Source: Fimbriimonadaceae bacterium
Lineage (GTDB): Bacteria > Armatimonadota > Fimbriimonadia > Fimbriimonadales > Fimbriimonadaceae
Assembly: GCA_022843485.1 (NCBI GenBank)
Contig: JALHNM010000010.1
Coordinates: 32,269-96,268 of the forward strand
Direction of reading: 5' to 3'
DNA: 64,000 nucleotides
A program made the position numbers and the translations under genes. How positions within the stretch are numbered: position 1 is the first letter of the stretch; every line of letters starts with the position of its first letter. The notes under the pieces were generated by a model, which saw nothing but the letters and a program-made list of their open reading frames with translations, did not search any database and was not told where the DNA came from. Of this stretch, positions 24,304-32,080 are shown in pieces.

Positions 24304-24989
24304 GTTCGATCCCCACCAACCTCGGCACGATCGTGGGCGGCAGCAGCTATCGCTACCAGCTGACGCCGAACGACCTCTTGTGGCTCGCGCGATCGGTGCA
24401 GTACGAGGGCGGGAACAACCTCGCGACGGCGTGGACGTACGCGCAGCGGCAGGTGCTCTACCGGCGGACGAACTCGCTCGCGAGCTTGGTGCAGATGCAC
24501 AGCCAGCCTGTGAACCCGAAGTGGCGGAGGGACGGAGAGTTCTGCCGGCCCGGAGGTCGGTACGCAGGCACGGACCGTTGCTCTCCGAGCCGGCTCGACA
24601 CGAGGGACGAAGCGGCAAACTTGCCGTGGGCGAGCGTTCGGGAGAGCATCCGTGATCTGGTCACGCGTTGGGCGTTGGGCGAGACCACGAACCCGGTGCC
24701 GAGGGCCACGGACTTCGCGGACCCTGCGGTGTCGCGAGGCTTCATCGAGCGCAACCCCGGCACGCGCATCGTGCTCGAGGACGGCAACTGGTACTTGGCG
24801 GAGACGGGCGCGCAGCGCTGGGCCCCGAACCACGTGCAGATCCTTCCGCCGGGGGAGCGCACCGAGACGGGCGGCATGCTCATCCCCGCGGCCATCGCCG
24901 CTGCGGGCGCGGTCTGGTACTTCTCGAGGGGCAAGCGCGGTGGGCTCCGCGGCACGCCGGTCCCGGCCCCGAGGAAGCGGCGGCGATGA
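24300..24989 (+). CDS. Tail-anchored lysozyme/SleB-like wall hydrolase candidate (229 aa)
   Basis: The N-terminal domain reads LTPNDLLWLARSVQYEGG, then ATAWTYAQRQVLYRR, the helix-Glu-helix arrangement of SleB-like cell-wall hydrolases and lytic transglycosylases, with Glu39 as possible catalytic acid. Two cysteines (GEFC, DRCS) may form a disulphide. The C-terminus has GGMLIPAAIAAAGAVWYF and a basic tail containing GGLRGTPVP and RKRRR. Family assignment is moderate; the anchor architecture is clear. Confidence 0.6.
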   Translation: MSSIPTNLGTIVGGSSYRYQLTPNDLLWLARSVQYEGGNNLATAWTYAQRQVLYRRTNSLASLVQMHSQPVNPKWRRDGEFCRPGGRYAGTDRCSPSRLDTRDEAANLPWASVRESIRDLVTRWALGETTNPVPRATDFADPAVSRGFIERNPGTRIVLEDGNWYLAETGAQRWAPNHVQILPPGERTETGGMLIPAAIAAAGAVWYFSRGKRGGLRGTPVPAPRKRRR

Positions 24990-25309
24990 GCTGCGCGCAC
25001 GCCAAGAAGTTCCGTCGGTCGGTGAACATGACGCCGGCCGAGATCCGTGCGTGGGCCAAGGACCCGCGGGCGAAGCTGTTCTCGTTGCCGAACACGAGGG
25101 CGCGGCTGCCCGCGCTCGCGCGGTTGCGCGCGAAGCCCGCGAGCCAGTGGACGGAGAAGGACTGCGCGTTCGCAGCTCGCGTCGTGAGCTTCAACGCGCG
25201 AATGAGCGGAGCGATGAAGCGGGACGGGTGCACGCCCGGCTACGCGGTGTCGCTGCGCAACTGGGGCCGGGCTCCGCGCTCGTGCAAGCCTCCGAAGAGG
25301 TCCCGGTGA
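24986..25309 (+). CDS. Basic hypothetical phage protein (107 aa)
   Basis: Starts inside the previous stop (ATGA). Contains MTPAEIRAWAKDPRAKLFS, then RLRAKPASQWTEKDCAFA, and ends in a basic PPKRSR. Helical, basic, three further cysteines, no membrane segment. MTPAEIRAW-type proteins are common uncharacterised phage proteins. Function unknown. Confidence 0.7.
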   Translation: MSCAHAKKFRRSVNMTPAEIRAWAKDPRAKLFSLPNTRARLPALARLRAKPASQWTEKDCAFAARVVSFNARMSGAMKRDGCTPGYAVSLRNWGRAPRSCKPPKRSR

Positions 25310-25437
25310 TTCCGCCGGTACAGAGAGCGATCGCCTGGCGCGACTACGGCAGGCGGCGGCCCACGTCCATGGGGACGCACGAGGAGAAGGCCGCGTGGCT
25401 CGAGGCGGTCGTGTGGCTGCTGGAGCGGCTGCGATGA
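25306..25437 (+). CDS. Small protein between overlapping genes (43 aa)
   Basis: GTG lies in the preceding stop (GTGA) and the stop lies in the next start (ATGA), so both ends interlock with real genes. The product is MIPPVQRAIAW, then YGRRRPTSMGTHEEKAAWLE, and an amphipathic C-terminal helix ending LLERLR. Its tight fit in the chain of overlaps is the main support. Function unknown. Confidence 0.65.
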   Translation: MIPPVQRAIAWRDYGRRRPTSMGTHEEKAAWLEAVVWLLERLR

Positions 25438-26087
25438 GCCGGTACGTCGTCGTGGGCGACTCGCAGGCCGAGGGCGTGCTCATGAGCGGGGCCTTGCCGG
25501 CGCTGCTCGGGGAGGACCTCGTCGGGAGCTACGATCATCGGGGATGGGGCTCGGCGCGGCTGCTCTCGGACGGGGCCATCGGCACGGCCTTGGGCCGAGC
25601 GGCCTCTGCGGGCGCGAAGCTCCTGATCTTCTCGGGCGGCAACGACAACAACGTGCTAGCCACCCCGGAGGCGTTCGAGCGCTACAAGGAGACGTTGCTC
25701 GACATCGTGCGGGCGATCGCGCGCAAGAGCGCGGCGGCGGACGTGCCGTTGAGCGTGGTGTGGTTCGGGCCGGTGTTCGCGCTCGAGCCCAGCAACGCGC
25801 GGCAGCACCCCGACACGGCGCGAGCGATGGCGTCGGTGCTGCGGTCGAGTGCTGTGCAGCGCGCGGTCGCCGAGGTGCCTGGGGCTCGGGTGTCGTTGCG
25901 GTTCGTCGACAGCCAGCCGCTCACCCGTGATCTGGCGCGCGTCGAGAACGTGCACCTGACGGCGACCAACTACCGGAAGTACGCCGAGCGGGCGCTGAGC
26001 GCGGCGGAGAGCGGGGGCGGGCTCCTCGAGCTGCTGCTCCTCGGAGCGGCCGGGTACGGTGCGTGGCGCTTGTGGAGGATGCGATGA
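25434..26087 (+). CDS. Tail-anchored SGNH/GDSL hydrolase (217 aa)
   Basis: Block I is VVVGDSQAEG, with Ser10. Block III is SGGNDNN near residue 65-71, and block V is VHLTATNY near residue 173, supplying the His. Block II glycine is in GWGSARLL. This is a complete SGNH hydrolase core, likely an esterase acting on wall or capsule polymers. The C-terminus adds GGGLLELLLLGAAGYGAWRLW and RMR, placing the enzyme on a membrane with the M23 and wall-binding proteins. Second esterase of the window after the one ending at 12359. Confidence 0.85.
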   Translation: MSRYVVVGDSQAEGVLMSGALPALLGEDLVGSYDHRGWGSARLLSDGAIGTALGRAASAGAKLLIFSGGNDNNVLATPEAFERYKETLLDIVRAIARKSAAADVPLSVVWFGPVFALEPSNARQHPDTARAMASVLRSSAVQRAVAEVPGARVSLRFVDSQPLTRDLARVENVHLTATNYRKYAERALSAAESGGGLLELLLLGAAGYGAWRLWRMR

Positions 26088-26440
26088 AGCAGGCAAGAGA
26101 ACGTGTCGGGTTGGATCGCACACTGCTGTGCGCGATCCGTTTCTATGCGAAAGCGGATCGGTCGCACGCCTTCGATCCGTCCAAGAGATGGCCGCGAGGC
26201 GCCACACCGCCCGCCGACAAGGGGAAGGTCAAGAAGCTGCTCCGCAAGCAGGGTTTCGGATCGCGAGACATCGACCTGGCGATCACCTACCTGAAGCGGA
26301 AGGGCTTCGTCGAGACGGGCACTCGCAGCGTCGCGCTCACCTCGCGCGGCGGGCGAGTCGGGTGCGCTACGGTCTCGCTGGGGCCGTACACGGAGGCCAT
26401 GACGTACGGCTCGACGCTCAAGGGAGTGCGGCGGCGATGA
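26084..26440 (+). CDS. Winged-helix-like protein (118 aa)
   Basis: ATG lies in the preceding stop (ATGA). DKGKVKKLLRKQGFGSRD, then LAITYLKRKGFVETG and VALTSRGG, follow the helix-helix-wing order of winged-helix DNA-binding folds, with basic residues throughout. Coupled to the GNAT-like gene by ATGA. It may bind DNA; target unknown. Confidence 0.55.
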   Translation: MKQARERVGLDRTLLCAIRFYAKADRSHAFDPSKRWPRGATPPADKGKVKKLLRKQGFGSRDIDLAITYLKRKGFVETGTRSVALTSRGGRVGCATVSLGPYTEAMTYGSTLKGVRRR

Positions 26441-26955
26441 GGCGCTGCGTCGCGAAGAAGCAGATCCCGGGGCACGTGATCGCGCACTGCACGCCGTCCG
26501 ACGAGCCGGGCGTGGATCTGTACTTCGCGCTCGACGAGAAGAACCAGCCCAAGGCGTTCCTCGGGTTGAGGAAGCGCGGGTCGGATCTCGTGGTTGAATC
26601 GATCACGGTCAAGGACAGCAAGAACATGCGGCAGCGCCTGGGGACGCGCCTGTATGAGTTCGCGACCGAGCTCGCGTGCAAGGAGAACAAGCGGCTCGTG
26701 TCGGATGTCGAGCGGAGCCAGTACGCGGAGGCGTTCTGGCGCAAGCAGACGAGCAAGGGCCGCTCGATGTGCGTCGAGAAGGGTCGTGGGCAGTTCTTCA
26801 TGAGCCCGACCGCGCAGCTCTCACCGGCGGAGATGCGGAAGCTGCCGCAGCCCGGGGGCCCGACGGGCGAGGAGTGGCCGTGCAAGCGCTACGGCGTGAC
26901 GCAGCCTTGCTCCGTGACATCCTTGGAGGGCGTGAAGCGCCGGAGGAAGCGATGA
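26437..26955 (+). CDS. GNAT-like acetyltransferase candidate (172 aa)
   Basis: The pattern FALDEKNQPKAFLGLRKR, ESITVKDSKNMRQRLGTRLYEFA, CKENKRLVSDVERSQYAEAFW is the order beta4, beta5, coenzyme A loop, later helices of a GNAT fold. The loop lacks the classic R/Q-x-x-G-x-G/A, with MRQRLGTRL in its place. It ends in a basic KRRRKR. May acetylate a viral or host protein; substrate unknown. Confidence 0.6.
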   Translation: MRRCVAKKQIPGHVIAHCTPSDEPGVDLYFALDEKNQPKAFLGLRKRGSDLVVESITVKDSKNMRQRLGTRLYEFATELACKENKRLVSDVERSQYAEAFWRKQTSKGRSMCVEKGRGQFFMSPTAQLSPAEMRKLPQPGGPTGEEWPCKRYGVTQPCSVTSLEGVKRRRKR

Positions 26956-27221
26956 GCGACAAGAGAGCATTGGTAGAGAAGGCGCAGCAGCTCGGGTTCT
27001 TCCTCGCTCGAGGTGCGGGCGGCGCCGAGCAGCTCCGACGCAAGGTCAAGGGCGGGCGGTGGATCGTGGTCACTGCTGAGGACGACACGCTGGCGCTCCC
27101 GCCGAGCTTGCGCTCGAGGGCGAACCGCGCGGTGTTGCCGAAGCATCCCGACCAGAACCCGGACCCGATCAAGGAGACGGTGTTCGAGACCGCTCTGGCG
27201 GCGCTCGCGTCGGTCGAGTAA
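26952..27221 (+). CDS. Hypothetical protein (89 aa)
   Basis: Starts in the preceding stop (ATGA). A basic helical N-terminus (KRALVEKAQQLGFFLARG) is followed by a strand region, RWIVVTAEDDTLALPPS, and an acidic C-terminal helix. No membrane segment. Precedes the holin-like gene by nine bases. Function unknown. Confidence 0.7.
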   Translation: MSDKRALVEKAQQLGFFLARGAGGAEQLRRKVKGGRWIVVTAEDDTLALPPSLRSRANRAVLPKHPDQNPDPIKETVFETALAALASVE

Positions 27222-27230
27222 ACTCCGAGG

Positions 27231-27473
27231 ATGGAAGAGGCGATCGGTACACTGACAGGCGCGGGCATCCCGGGGGCGATGCTCGTGCTGCTCGGTATGG
27301 CGTACTACCGACTCGACCAACGACTCAACGCGGTGCAAGAGGCTCGGGTCGCGGACGCGCAGCGTGTTGCTGCAGCGGCCCTCGAGCGCGAGGAGAAGTG
27401 GCAGACCGTGATTTCGCAGTTGGCTGACGCCGTTGAACGCGTCGCTGACCGCACCACCGGCGCACGCAAGTAG
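27231..27473 (+). CDS. Holin/hemolysin XhlA-like small membrane protein (80 aa)
   Basis: One N-terminal hydrophobic segment, GAGIPGAMLVLLGMAYY, is followed by a charged amphipathic coiled coil to the C-terminus (RLNAVQEARVADAQRV). Size and topology fit single-segment holins or XhlA-type proteins. Located before the amidase gene, as in lysis cassettes. Function inferred from topology and position. Confidence 0.6.
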   Translation: MEEAIGTLTGAGIPGAMLVLLGMAYYRLDQRLNAVQEARVADAQRVAAAALEREEKWQTVISQLADAVERVADRTTGARK

Positions 27474-27481
27474 GAGGTCCC

Positions 27482-27724
27482 ATGAGCGAGCAGCGACCCA
27501 AGCGAGATCCGAAGCAATCCACGCCGCGCATGTTGGCGGTGCGCATGCAGAGGGCGCACGAGGACAAGGTGCCGATGGACTTGGACTACGAGGAGGTCAC
27601 GGGCGTGATCGACGTGGCCCTCGAGAAGTCGCGGGCGATCACCGAGGCGGGTGTCGAGAGGGTTCGCGAGCTCTGCCGCAAGCTGGACTCCTCGATGCCC
27701 CCGCCCAAGCCGGACCCGGCCTGA
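27482..27724 (+). CDS. Hypothetical acidic/basic protein in lysis region (80 aa)
   Basis: AGGAGG precedes the ATG. The N-terminus is basic (RPKRDPKQSTPRM) and the middle is helical with acidic patches (LDYEEVTGVIDVALEK). No membrane segment. Lies between the holin-like and amidase genes. Function unknown. Confidence 0.7.
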   Translation: MSEQRPKRDPKQSTPRMLAVRMQRAHEDKVPMDLDYEEVTGVIDVALEKSRAITEAGVERVRELCRKLDSSMPPPKPDPA

Positions 27725-27730
27725 GGCATC

Positions 27731-28432
27731 GTGATCCCCTCGTTCCTCAACCTCGTTCCCGACCAGGACCCGAAGATCTTCCCACGGAAGATCGGGGCGG
27801 ACGGGAAACCCGTCAACACGAGCAAGGTCGTGGGCGGGCGCACGTTCGTTCGCAAGCCCGAGGACATCACGGGGATCGGCATCCACCAGACCGCGTGCGT
27901 GTTCGGGCCTCTCGACGACCCGCAGAAGCGCCACCGGCGAGCGCTCAAGGTGCCGGCGCACGTGCTCGCGTTCCGGGACGGCGTCTACGCGCAGAGCGCG
28001 CCCTTGCTCTGGGAACTCTACCACGGCAACGCGCTGAACCCGTTCACGCTCGGGCTCGAGCTCGAGGGGCAGTACCCGGGGCTGCTCGACGACCCGAGCA
28101 CGCCCGTGCGCGAGGACGAGAAGACGTTCTGGAAGGGGGGCTCTGGCAAGCCCACGCCGCTCGACGCGCAGGCGCTCGCCACGTTCCGGGTCGCGCTCGC
28201 GTTTCTGGTCGAGGAGGGCCGCAAGCTCGGCTGCCCGATCAAGTACATCTGGGCGCACCGGCAGGCGAACGGGACCAGGGACTCGGATCCGGGGCAAGAG
28301 ATTTGGCAGCGCGTCGTCATCGAGTTCGGCGAGCGATCGCTGGGGCTCGAGGCGCGATGCGCGGACACGTGGCGTGATGGGCGCCCGATCCCCAAGGCGT
28401 GGGATCCGAGAGGCTTTGGGTCGTACCGATGA
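27731..28432 (+). CDS. N-acetylmuramoyl-L-alanine amidase-type endolysin (233 aa)
   Basis: Amidase_2/T7-lysozyme-like zinc site: GIGIHQTAC (His52), VPAHVLAFRDG (His77), FTLGLELEG, and a late WAHRQANG (His176) followed by DSDPG. It cleaves the bond between muramic acid and the peptide stem. GTG start seven bases after the preceding stop. It has no anchor or signal peptide, unlike the wall enzymes upstream, so it is the best candidate for the cytoplasmic lysis enzyme released by a holin. Confidence 0.85.
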   Translation: MIPSFLNLVPDQDPKIFPRKIGADGKPVNTSKVVGGRTFVRKPEDITGIGIHQTACVFGPLDDPQKRHRRALKVPAHVLAFRDGVYAQSAPLLWELYHGNALNPFTLGLELEGQYPGLLDDPSTPVREDEKTFWKGGSGKPTPLDAQALATFRVALAFLVEEGRKLGCPIKYIWAHRQANGTRDSDPGQEIWQRVVIEFGERSLGLEARCADTWRDGRPIPKAWDPRGFGSYR

Positions 28433-28698
28433 GCATCGAGAACTGGATTCCTGTCTTGGTCACCGCTTTGGTCCACATCTTCGTGGTCGCGCCGGTGATC
28501 TACTGGTCATTGAACGCGAAGTTGGAGCGAGACATGGACAGCAAGATCAAAGAGCAGCGGACCGAGAACCAAGCATCGTTCGCGCCGAAGAGCGAGGTCG
28601 AGGTCCTGAGCAAGGACATGAAGCGCGCCCTCGATCTGTTCGAGAGGATCGATGGCAAGCTCGACCGCTTCCTGGCGATGAAGCCGCCCACGTCATGA
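28429..28698 (+). CDS. Second holin-like small membrane protein (89 aa)
   Basis: ATG lies in the amidase stop (ATGA). An N-terminal hydrophobic segment, WIPVLVTALVHIFVVAPVIYW, is followed by a charged coiled-coil tail (KLERDMDSKIKEQ). Topology resembles the 80-aa protein on the other side of the amidase. One may be a holin and the other an antiholin or spanin-like partner; which is which cannot be told. Confidence 0.6.
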   Translation: MSIENWIPVLVTALVHIFVVAPVIYWSLNAKLERDMDSKIKEQRTENQASFAPKSEVEVLSKDMKRALDLFERIDGKLDRFLAMKPPTS

Positions 28699-29012
28699 AC
28701 GTAGAGTGGAAGGAGCGGCTCGAGGCGCTCGAGGAGCGCGTCGCGCGCATGGAAGGCAGGCAGTTCGAGCTGGCGACGCGCGTCGCCACGCTGGCCGTGC
28801 TGATCTCGGAGAGCGCGCTCGAACATCGCGAGAAGCCCACGGCCGCCAAGGTCCCGAGCCGCGCCGTCGTCGAGCACTACCGGGAGATGCAGGCCTTGGC
28901 GGTGGAGATCGGGGACCTGTTCGGCAGCACGCGCGCGGAGTTCGCGGAGATCCGAGCACGGATGAAGACGCCGCCCGGGGGCTATCCGGCGCCCCCGAAG
29001 AGGTCGCGATGA
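28695..29012 (+). CDS. Coiled-coil hypothetical protein (105 aa)
   Basis: Overlaps the previous and next genes by ATGA. The N-terminal heptads (WKERLEALEERVARMEGRQ) form a probable coiled coil; the C-terminus is basic and Pro-rich (PAPPKRSR), like that of the 107-aa protein in the wall block. No membrane segment. Function unknown. Confidence 0.7.
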   Translation: MNVEWKERLEALEERVARMEGRQFELATRVATLAVLISESALEHREKPTAAKVPSRAVVEHYREMQALAVEIGDLFGSTRAEFAEIRARMKTPPGGYPAPPKRSR

Positions 29013-29263
29013 GCATGCCCCTGACGCGCAGGCAGTTGTTCGAGGTGATCCGAGACCTGGACGAGCACTTCGACGGCGTCGGCATGTCGCCGCTCGTGAA
29101 GCGTGCGTGGGGGCTCGCCAAGGCCGAGCTGCGGAACAGGTACGCGTCCCAGCCCGCGCTCGTGCAGAACGCCGTGGACGCGCGGGAGCAGGCTCAGAAG
29201 ACGCTGGACGGGCTCGAGGCCCAAGCCCCTACCAGCGGCGGCCGCGGAACTTCCGGGGCTTGA
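29009..29263 (+). CDS. Last gene of the left plus-strand run (84 aa)
   Basis: Starts in the previous stop (ATGA). Begins MSMPLTRRQLFEVIRDLDEHFD, and is helical up to a short Gly/Ser-rich end. Its last 35 bases overlap the end of the convergent minus-strand membrane-protein gene, with no terminator hairpin visible between. Function unknown. Confidence 0.7.
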   Translation: MSMPLTRRQLFEVIRDLDEHFDGVGMSPLVKRAWGLAKAELRNRYASQPALVQNAVDAREQAQKTLDGLEAQAPTSGGRGTSGA

Positions 29264-30467
29264 AGCTCGAGAGCCCGACCGTCTTGCGGCCCGCGGGGGT
29301 CATCAGGAAGTAGTAGGCGGCACCCGCGAGGCCAAGGCCCACAGCGATGCCTCCGAGGCCGAGCTCGAGGCCGGGGCCGGGCGGGTACTTGGGCATGGGC
29401 GCGAGCGCCTCGGCTTGGCGAGCGCACTCGGTGGTGCCCGTGCTGGCGGCGAGGCAGCGCTCGTAGATGGCGCGACGACGCTCGGCGACTCCGGCAGCCG
29501 CTTCGGACGCGGCGCGAGCCGCGAGCACCTGGGTGAGCGCGTACATGGGCACGGCGATGGCGATGACGACCGCGACGATGGAGAGCAGGCCGATGATGAT
29601 CAGGATGAGCGTGCCGAGGGGGATGGAGACGATGCCGCCGTCCCCGAGCCCGCGCAGCCCGCGCACGGCGCCCCCGGCGCCCCCGCCCACGCGGGCGCGG
29701 ACCTGATTGACGTAGCTCGCGAAGGTGCCCGTGATCCCGGCGAAGTCGCCGGAGCGGATGCGCTCGACATCGGCGCTCGTGGGGACCCAGGGGATTTCCC
29801 GGTCGGGGGCTTCGAGGCCCGGGGGGCGCGTGACGGGCGGGATGAGCGCGGCGGTGGTGGGGTCCGCACGACGGATGAGGGCGATCACGGGGTTGTAGAT
29901 CCCGAGCGCGGCCTTGTAGTAGCTCGTGGCGGCGGTGTTGTAGGCGCTCACGTCCTCGGAGGAGAGGGGGAGGCCCACGGCGCGCACGGCACGGAGCTTC
30001 TGGCGGAGGACTTCGAGGTCGCGCTCGGTCAGGGCCAGCTGGTAGATGGCGGCGACCACGTCCTGGGGCATGGGCGGCAGGGTGAGGCCCGCCTCGGCAG
30101 CCCACGCACCTGCCGTGCGCCCGGCTTCCTCGAGCAGCGAAGGGGGGAAGCTCCCGAGCCCGCGCAGGCCGCTCAGAGCGGTGCGCTTGGCACCGCCGCC
30201 GCAGCCGCAGTCTTCGCCGAGATCACCGAACCGCGGGCCGGGCGCCATGCGCTTGGACCAGGGCCGGGGCGCGCTCAGACCGCGCAGGGCGGGATCCATC
30301 GCCGTCTCGTCGGTGATGACCATGCCGTCCATGCCGCCCATGAGCATCCAGCCTGGGGTGACGGGCTCGCGATCGGTGATGGGCTCTCCGCAGCACGGCG
30401 CGCCGACGGGCGGCCAGGGCGATGCGTGATCGGTCGAGGCCGGGAGAAGCTGAACGTCGAGGGGCAT
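29229..30467 (-). CDS. Large membrane protein with three GLRG-type motifs (412 aa)
   Basis: The N-terminal 90 residues are Pro/Gly/Met-rich with CCGEP and DCGCGGG cysteine groups and the motifs ALRGLSAP and LSGLRGLGS. A helical domain follows, then AVRGLRGLGDGG, the long hydrophobic span LIIIGLLSIVAVVIAIAV, a soluble loop and the terminal anchor GGIAVGLGLAGAAYYFL with a basic end (KPRKFRGRRW). The motif copies sit exactly at domain borders. Coupled to the upstream gene by TGATG. Probably a virion membrane protein. Confidence 0.8.
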   Translation of the reverse strand: MPLDVQLLPASTDHASPWPPVGAPCCGEPITDREPVTPGWMLMGGMDGMVITDETAMDPALRGLSAPRPWSKRMAPGPRFGDLGEDCGCGGGAKRTALSGLRGLGSFPPSLLEEAGRTAGAWAAEAGLTLPPMPQDVVAAIYQLALTERDLEVLRQKLRAVRAVGLPLSSEDVSAYNTAATSYYKAALGIYNPVIALIRRADPTTAALIPPVTRPPGLEAPDREIPWVPTSADVERIRSGDFAGITGTFASYVNQVRARVGGGAGGAVRGLRGLGDGGIVSIPLGTLILIIIGLLSIVAVVIAIAVPMYALTQVLAARAASEAAAGVAERRRAIYERCLAASTGTTECARQAEALAPMPKYPPGPGLELGLGGIAVGLGLAGAAYYFLMTPAGRKTVGLSSFKPRKFRGRRW

Positions 30468-31291
30468 CAGGAACTCCTGCTGAGGCGGTTGGCGCGTTGC
30501 TCGAGAGTGCGCGCTTCCATGAACCGACCCTCGTGGCGACGGCGCTGGGCGAGCTTGCGGAGGCGGTTGGTCTTCACGTAGACGGGCACGCGCCCGAGAC
30601 CACGGAGGGGGCTGGCTTGGGTGGCGTAGTACGCGTAGCCGGCCGCGACGGCGAGGAGGACGAGGATGCCGCCGTTGCTCGAGGGGGCTGCGGCGACGAC
30701 GGCCGCGCGCCCAGGGGCGCCGGTAGCGAAGAAGCCGTAACGACTCGCCAAGTCCCCGCTGGGGCCGTTCAACAGCCCCAGCACGGTCGAGATCAGGGAC
30801 GACAGCAGTGCACCGTCCGCCCGCGCGCAAGGGCGGGAGAAACCGGAAGCAGTGCACACGAAGGCAGGCCAGGGCATCGGAAGGACTTCGCCCTCGAAGA
30901 CCTTGGTGACCTTGGTGATCGTGTTCACTTCGGCCGCGTCCGTGTCGTTGGGCAGCTCGAAGAGGCTGCCCGCGTCCGCGCACTCGGCCCGGCAGCGAGC
31001 GACCTCCGCAGCAGAGCCTCCCGCCTCTCGACCCGAAGCATCGCAGATGGCTTGGCACGTCGCCAAGGACGGCACAGGCCACACGCCAGCAGGCACCGTC
31101 AGCGCGTAGTACGCACCCCGAGCCGCAGTGGCCGGCACGAAGCGAGGGCGCGGAGTGACCCATGAGCGTTCCACTCGCGCTGGGGAAGGCGTCAGACCCA
31201 GAGCGCGCAGCATCGGATCGAGGCGCGCGTCCATGAGAGACGGTGGGAACACCTCACCGCCGAAGAGGTACTGCGTGAAGACGTAGCGCAT
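30467..31291 (-). CDS. Membrane protein with Cys-rich ectodomain (274 aa)
   Basis: A soluble N-terminal part with six cysteines (CQAICDASG, CRAECADAG, CTASGFSRPC) suggests a disulphide-stabilised exterior domain. It is followed by a hydrophobic patch, GGILVLLAVAAGYAYY, and a long basic tail beginning SPLRGLGRVPVYVK. Architecture matches the tail-anchored family, although the tail is longer. First gene of a two-gene minus operon divergent from the paralogous beta-protein genes. Confidence 0.8.
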   Translation of the reverse strand: MRYVFTQYLFGGEVFPPSLMDARLDPMLRALGLTPSPARVERSWVTPRPRFVPATAARGAYYALTVPAGVWPVPSLATCQAICDASGREAGGSAAEVARCRAECADAGSLFELPNDTDAAEVNTITKVTKVFEGEVLPMPWPAFVCTASGFSRPCARADGALLSSLISTVLGLLNGPSGDLASRYGFFATGAPGRAAVVAAAPSSNGGILVLLAVAAGYAYYATQASPLRGLGRVPVYVKTNRLRKLAQRRRHEGRFMEARTLEQRANRLSRSS

Positions 31292-31370
31292 CGTCCGCCG
31301 AGTCTACACCGAAGCAGCGCAACCCGCGACGATTACAGGGCAACTACCTATGTACTACAGCGCACGCGGC

Positions 31371-31399
31371 TTGTTTCTGGGCGGTCTGCATAGTACGGT
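31371..31399 (+). promoter_or_regulatory. Weak candidate promoter in a 169-base divergent gap
   Basis: TTGTTT, 17 bases, TACGGT, upstream of the first paralogous beta-protein gene. The divergent gap also contains CAACTACC and GTACTACAG motifs. A minus-strand promoter must lie in the same gap, but none is convincing. Confidence 0.3.
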
Positions 31400-31460
31400 G
31401 GAGTCCCAAAGCGCCCGAACGGTTCCGGGGCTTGTTTGACCCTTTCAGGAGATTCAGATC

Positions 31461-32039
31461 ATGGCCATTCAGCCCGCAATCCGTCCCGCTGGCAGCTCGC
31501 ACACCCTCCGTTTCGTCGGCACGCTCATCGCCGGTGCGACTCCGCAGACGCTCAACGGCACCGTCCCCGCGACCGCCGCGCCCACCGCGAACACCCCCCT
31601 CGAGATCAAGTTCGCTCTCGCGGACATGACGGACGCGGCCGCGCGGCTGAATCCCGCGCGGCGCTTGCCCGCGAGCATCTTCGACGACAACCAGCCCGCC
31701 GGCAGCTCGCCCCAGGCGAACACCGTCGTGGGCACCCCTGGCGTGCTTCCCTCGCAGAACCCCGCCGGCAAGACCTGGATGCAGAACGTCCGCGTTCGGG
31801 CGCAGGAGAACAGCGCCACCAGCGCGGCGCCGCTCATCGCGCGCATCGACGTGCTGAACGTGCTCTGCTACGTCGACACCGCGTCCACCGGGCTCAACGG
31901 CAACACGGGCGTGCCCGTCGTCGGCATCCCGTTCGCGTTCACCGCGGCTGGCGTCACGGCGATTGGCACCGCAGCGGCGCCCGGAGCGGGCGTCCCGGTC
32001 GTGATCGAGATCGAGATCGTCGACGCCCCCACGCGCTGA
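31461..32039 (+). CDS. Beta-rich structural paralogue 1 (192 aa)
   Basis: AGGAG precedes the ATG. The protein starts MAIQPAIRPAGSSHTLRF and alternates strands and small-residue loops, with no cysteine-rich or membrane segment. It is a clear paralogue of the next gene: identical MAIQP, RPAGSSH, LADMT, RRLP, DD-QPAG-SP and QN-RVRAQE motifs. Abundant-protein features (own promoter region, end at a strong terminator) suggest a major virion component such as a second capsid, spike or fibre-tip protein. Family unrecognised. Confidence 0.8.
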   Translation: MAIQPAIRPAGSSHTLRFVGTLIAGATPQTLNGTVPATAAPTANTPLEIKFALADMTDAAARLNPARRLPASIFDDNQPAGSSPQANTVVGTPGVLPSQNPAGKTWMQNVRVRAQENSATSAAPLIARIDVLNVLCYVDTASTGLNGNTGVPVVGIPFAFTAAGVTAIGTAAAPGAGVPVVIEIEIVDAPTR

Positions 32040-32080
32040 ACCTCTTCTCGCTTTCGACCTGAACACCGGAGATACGCACC

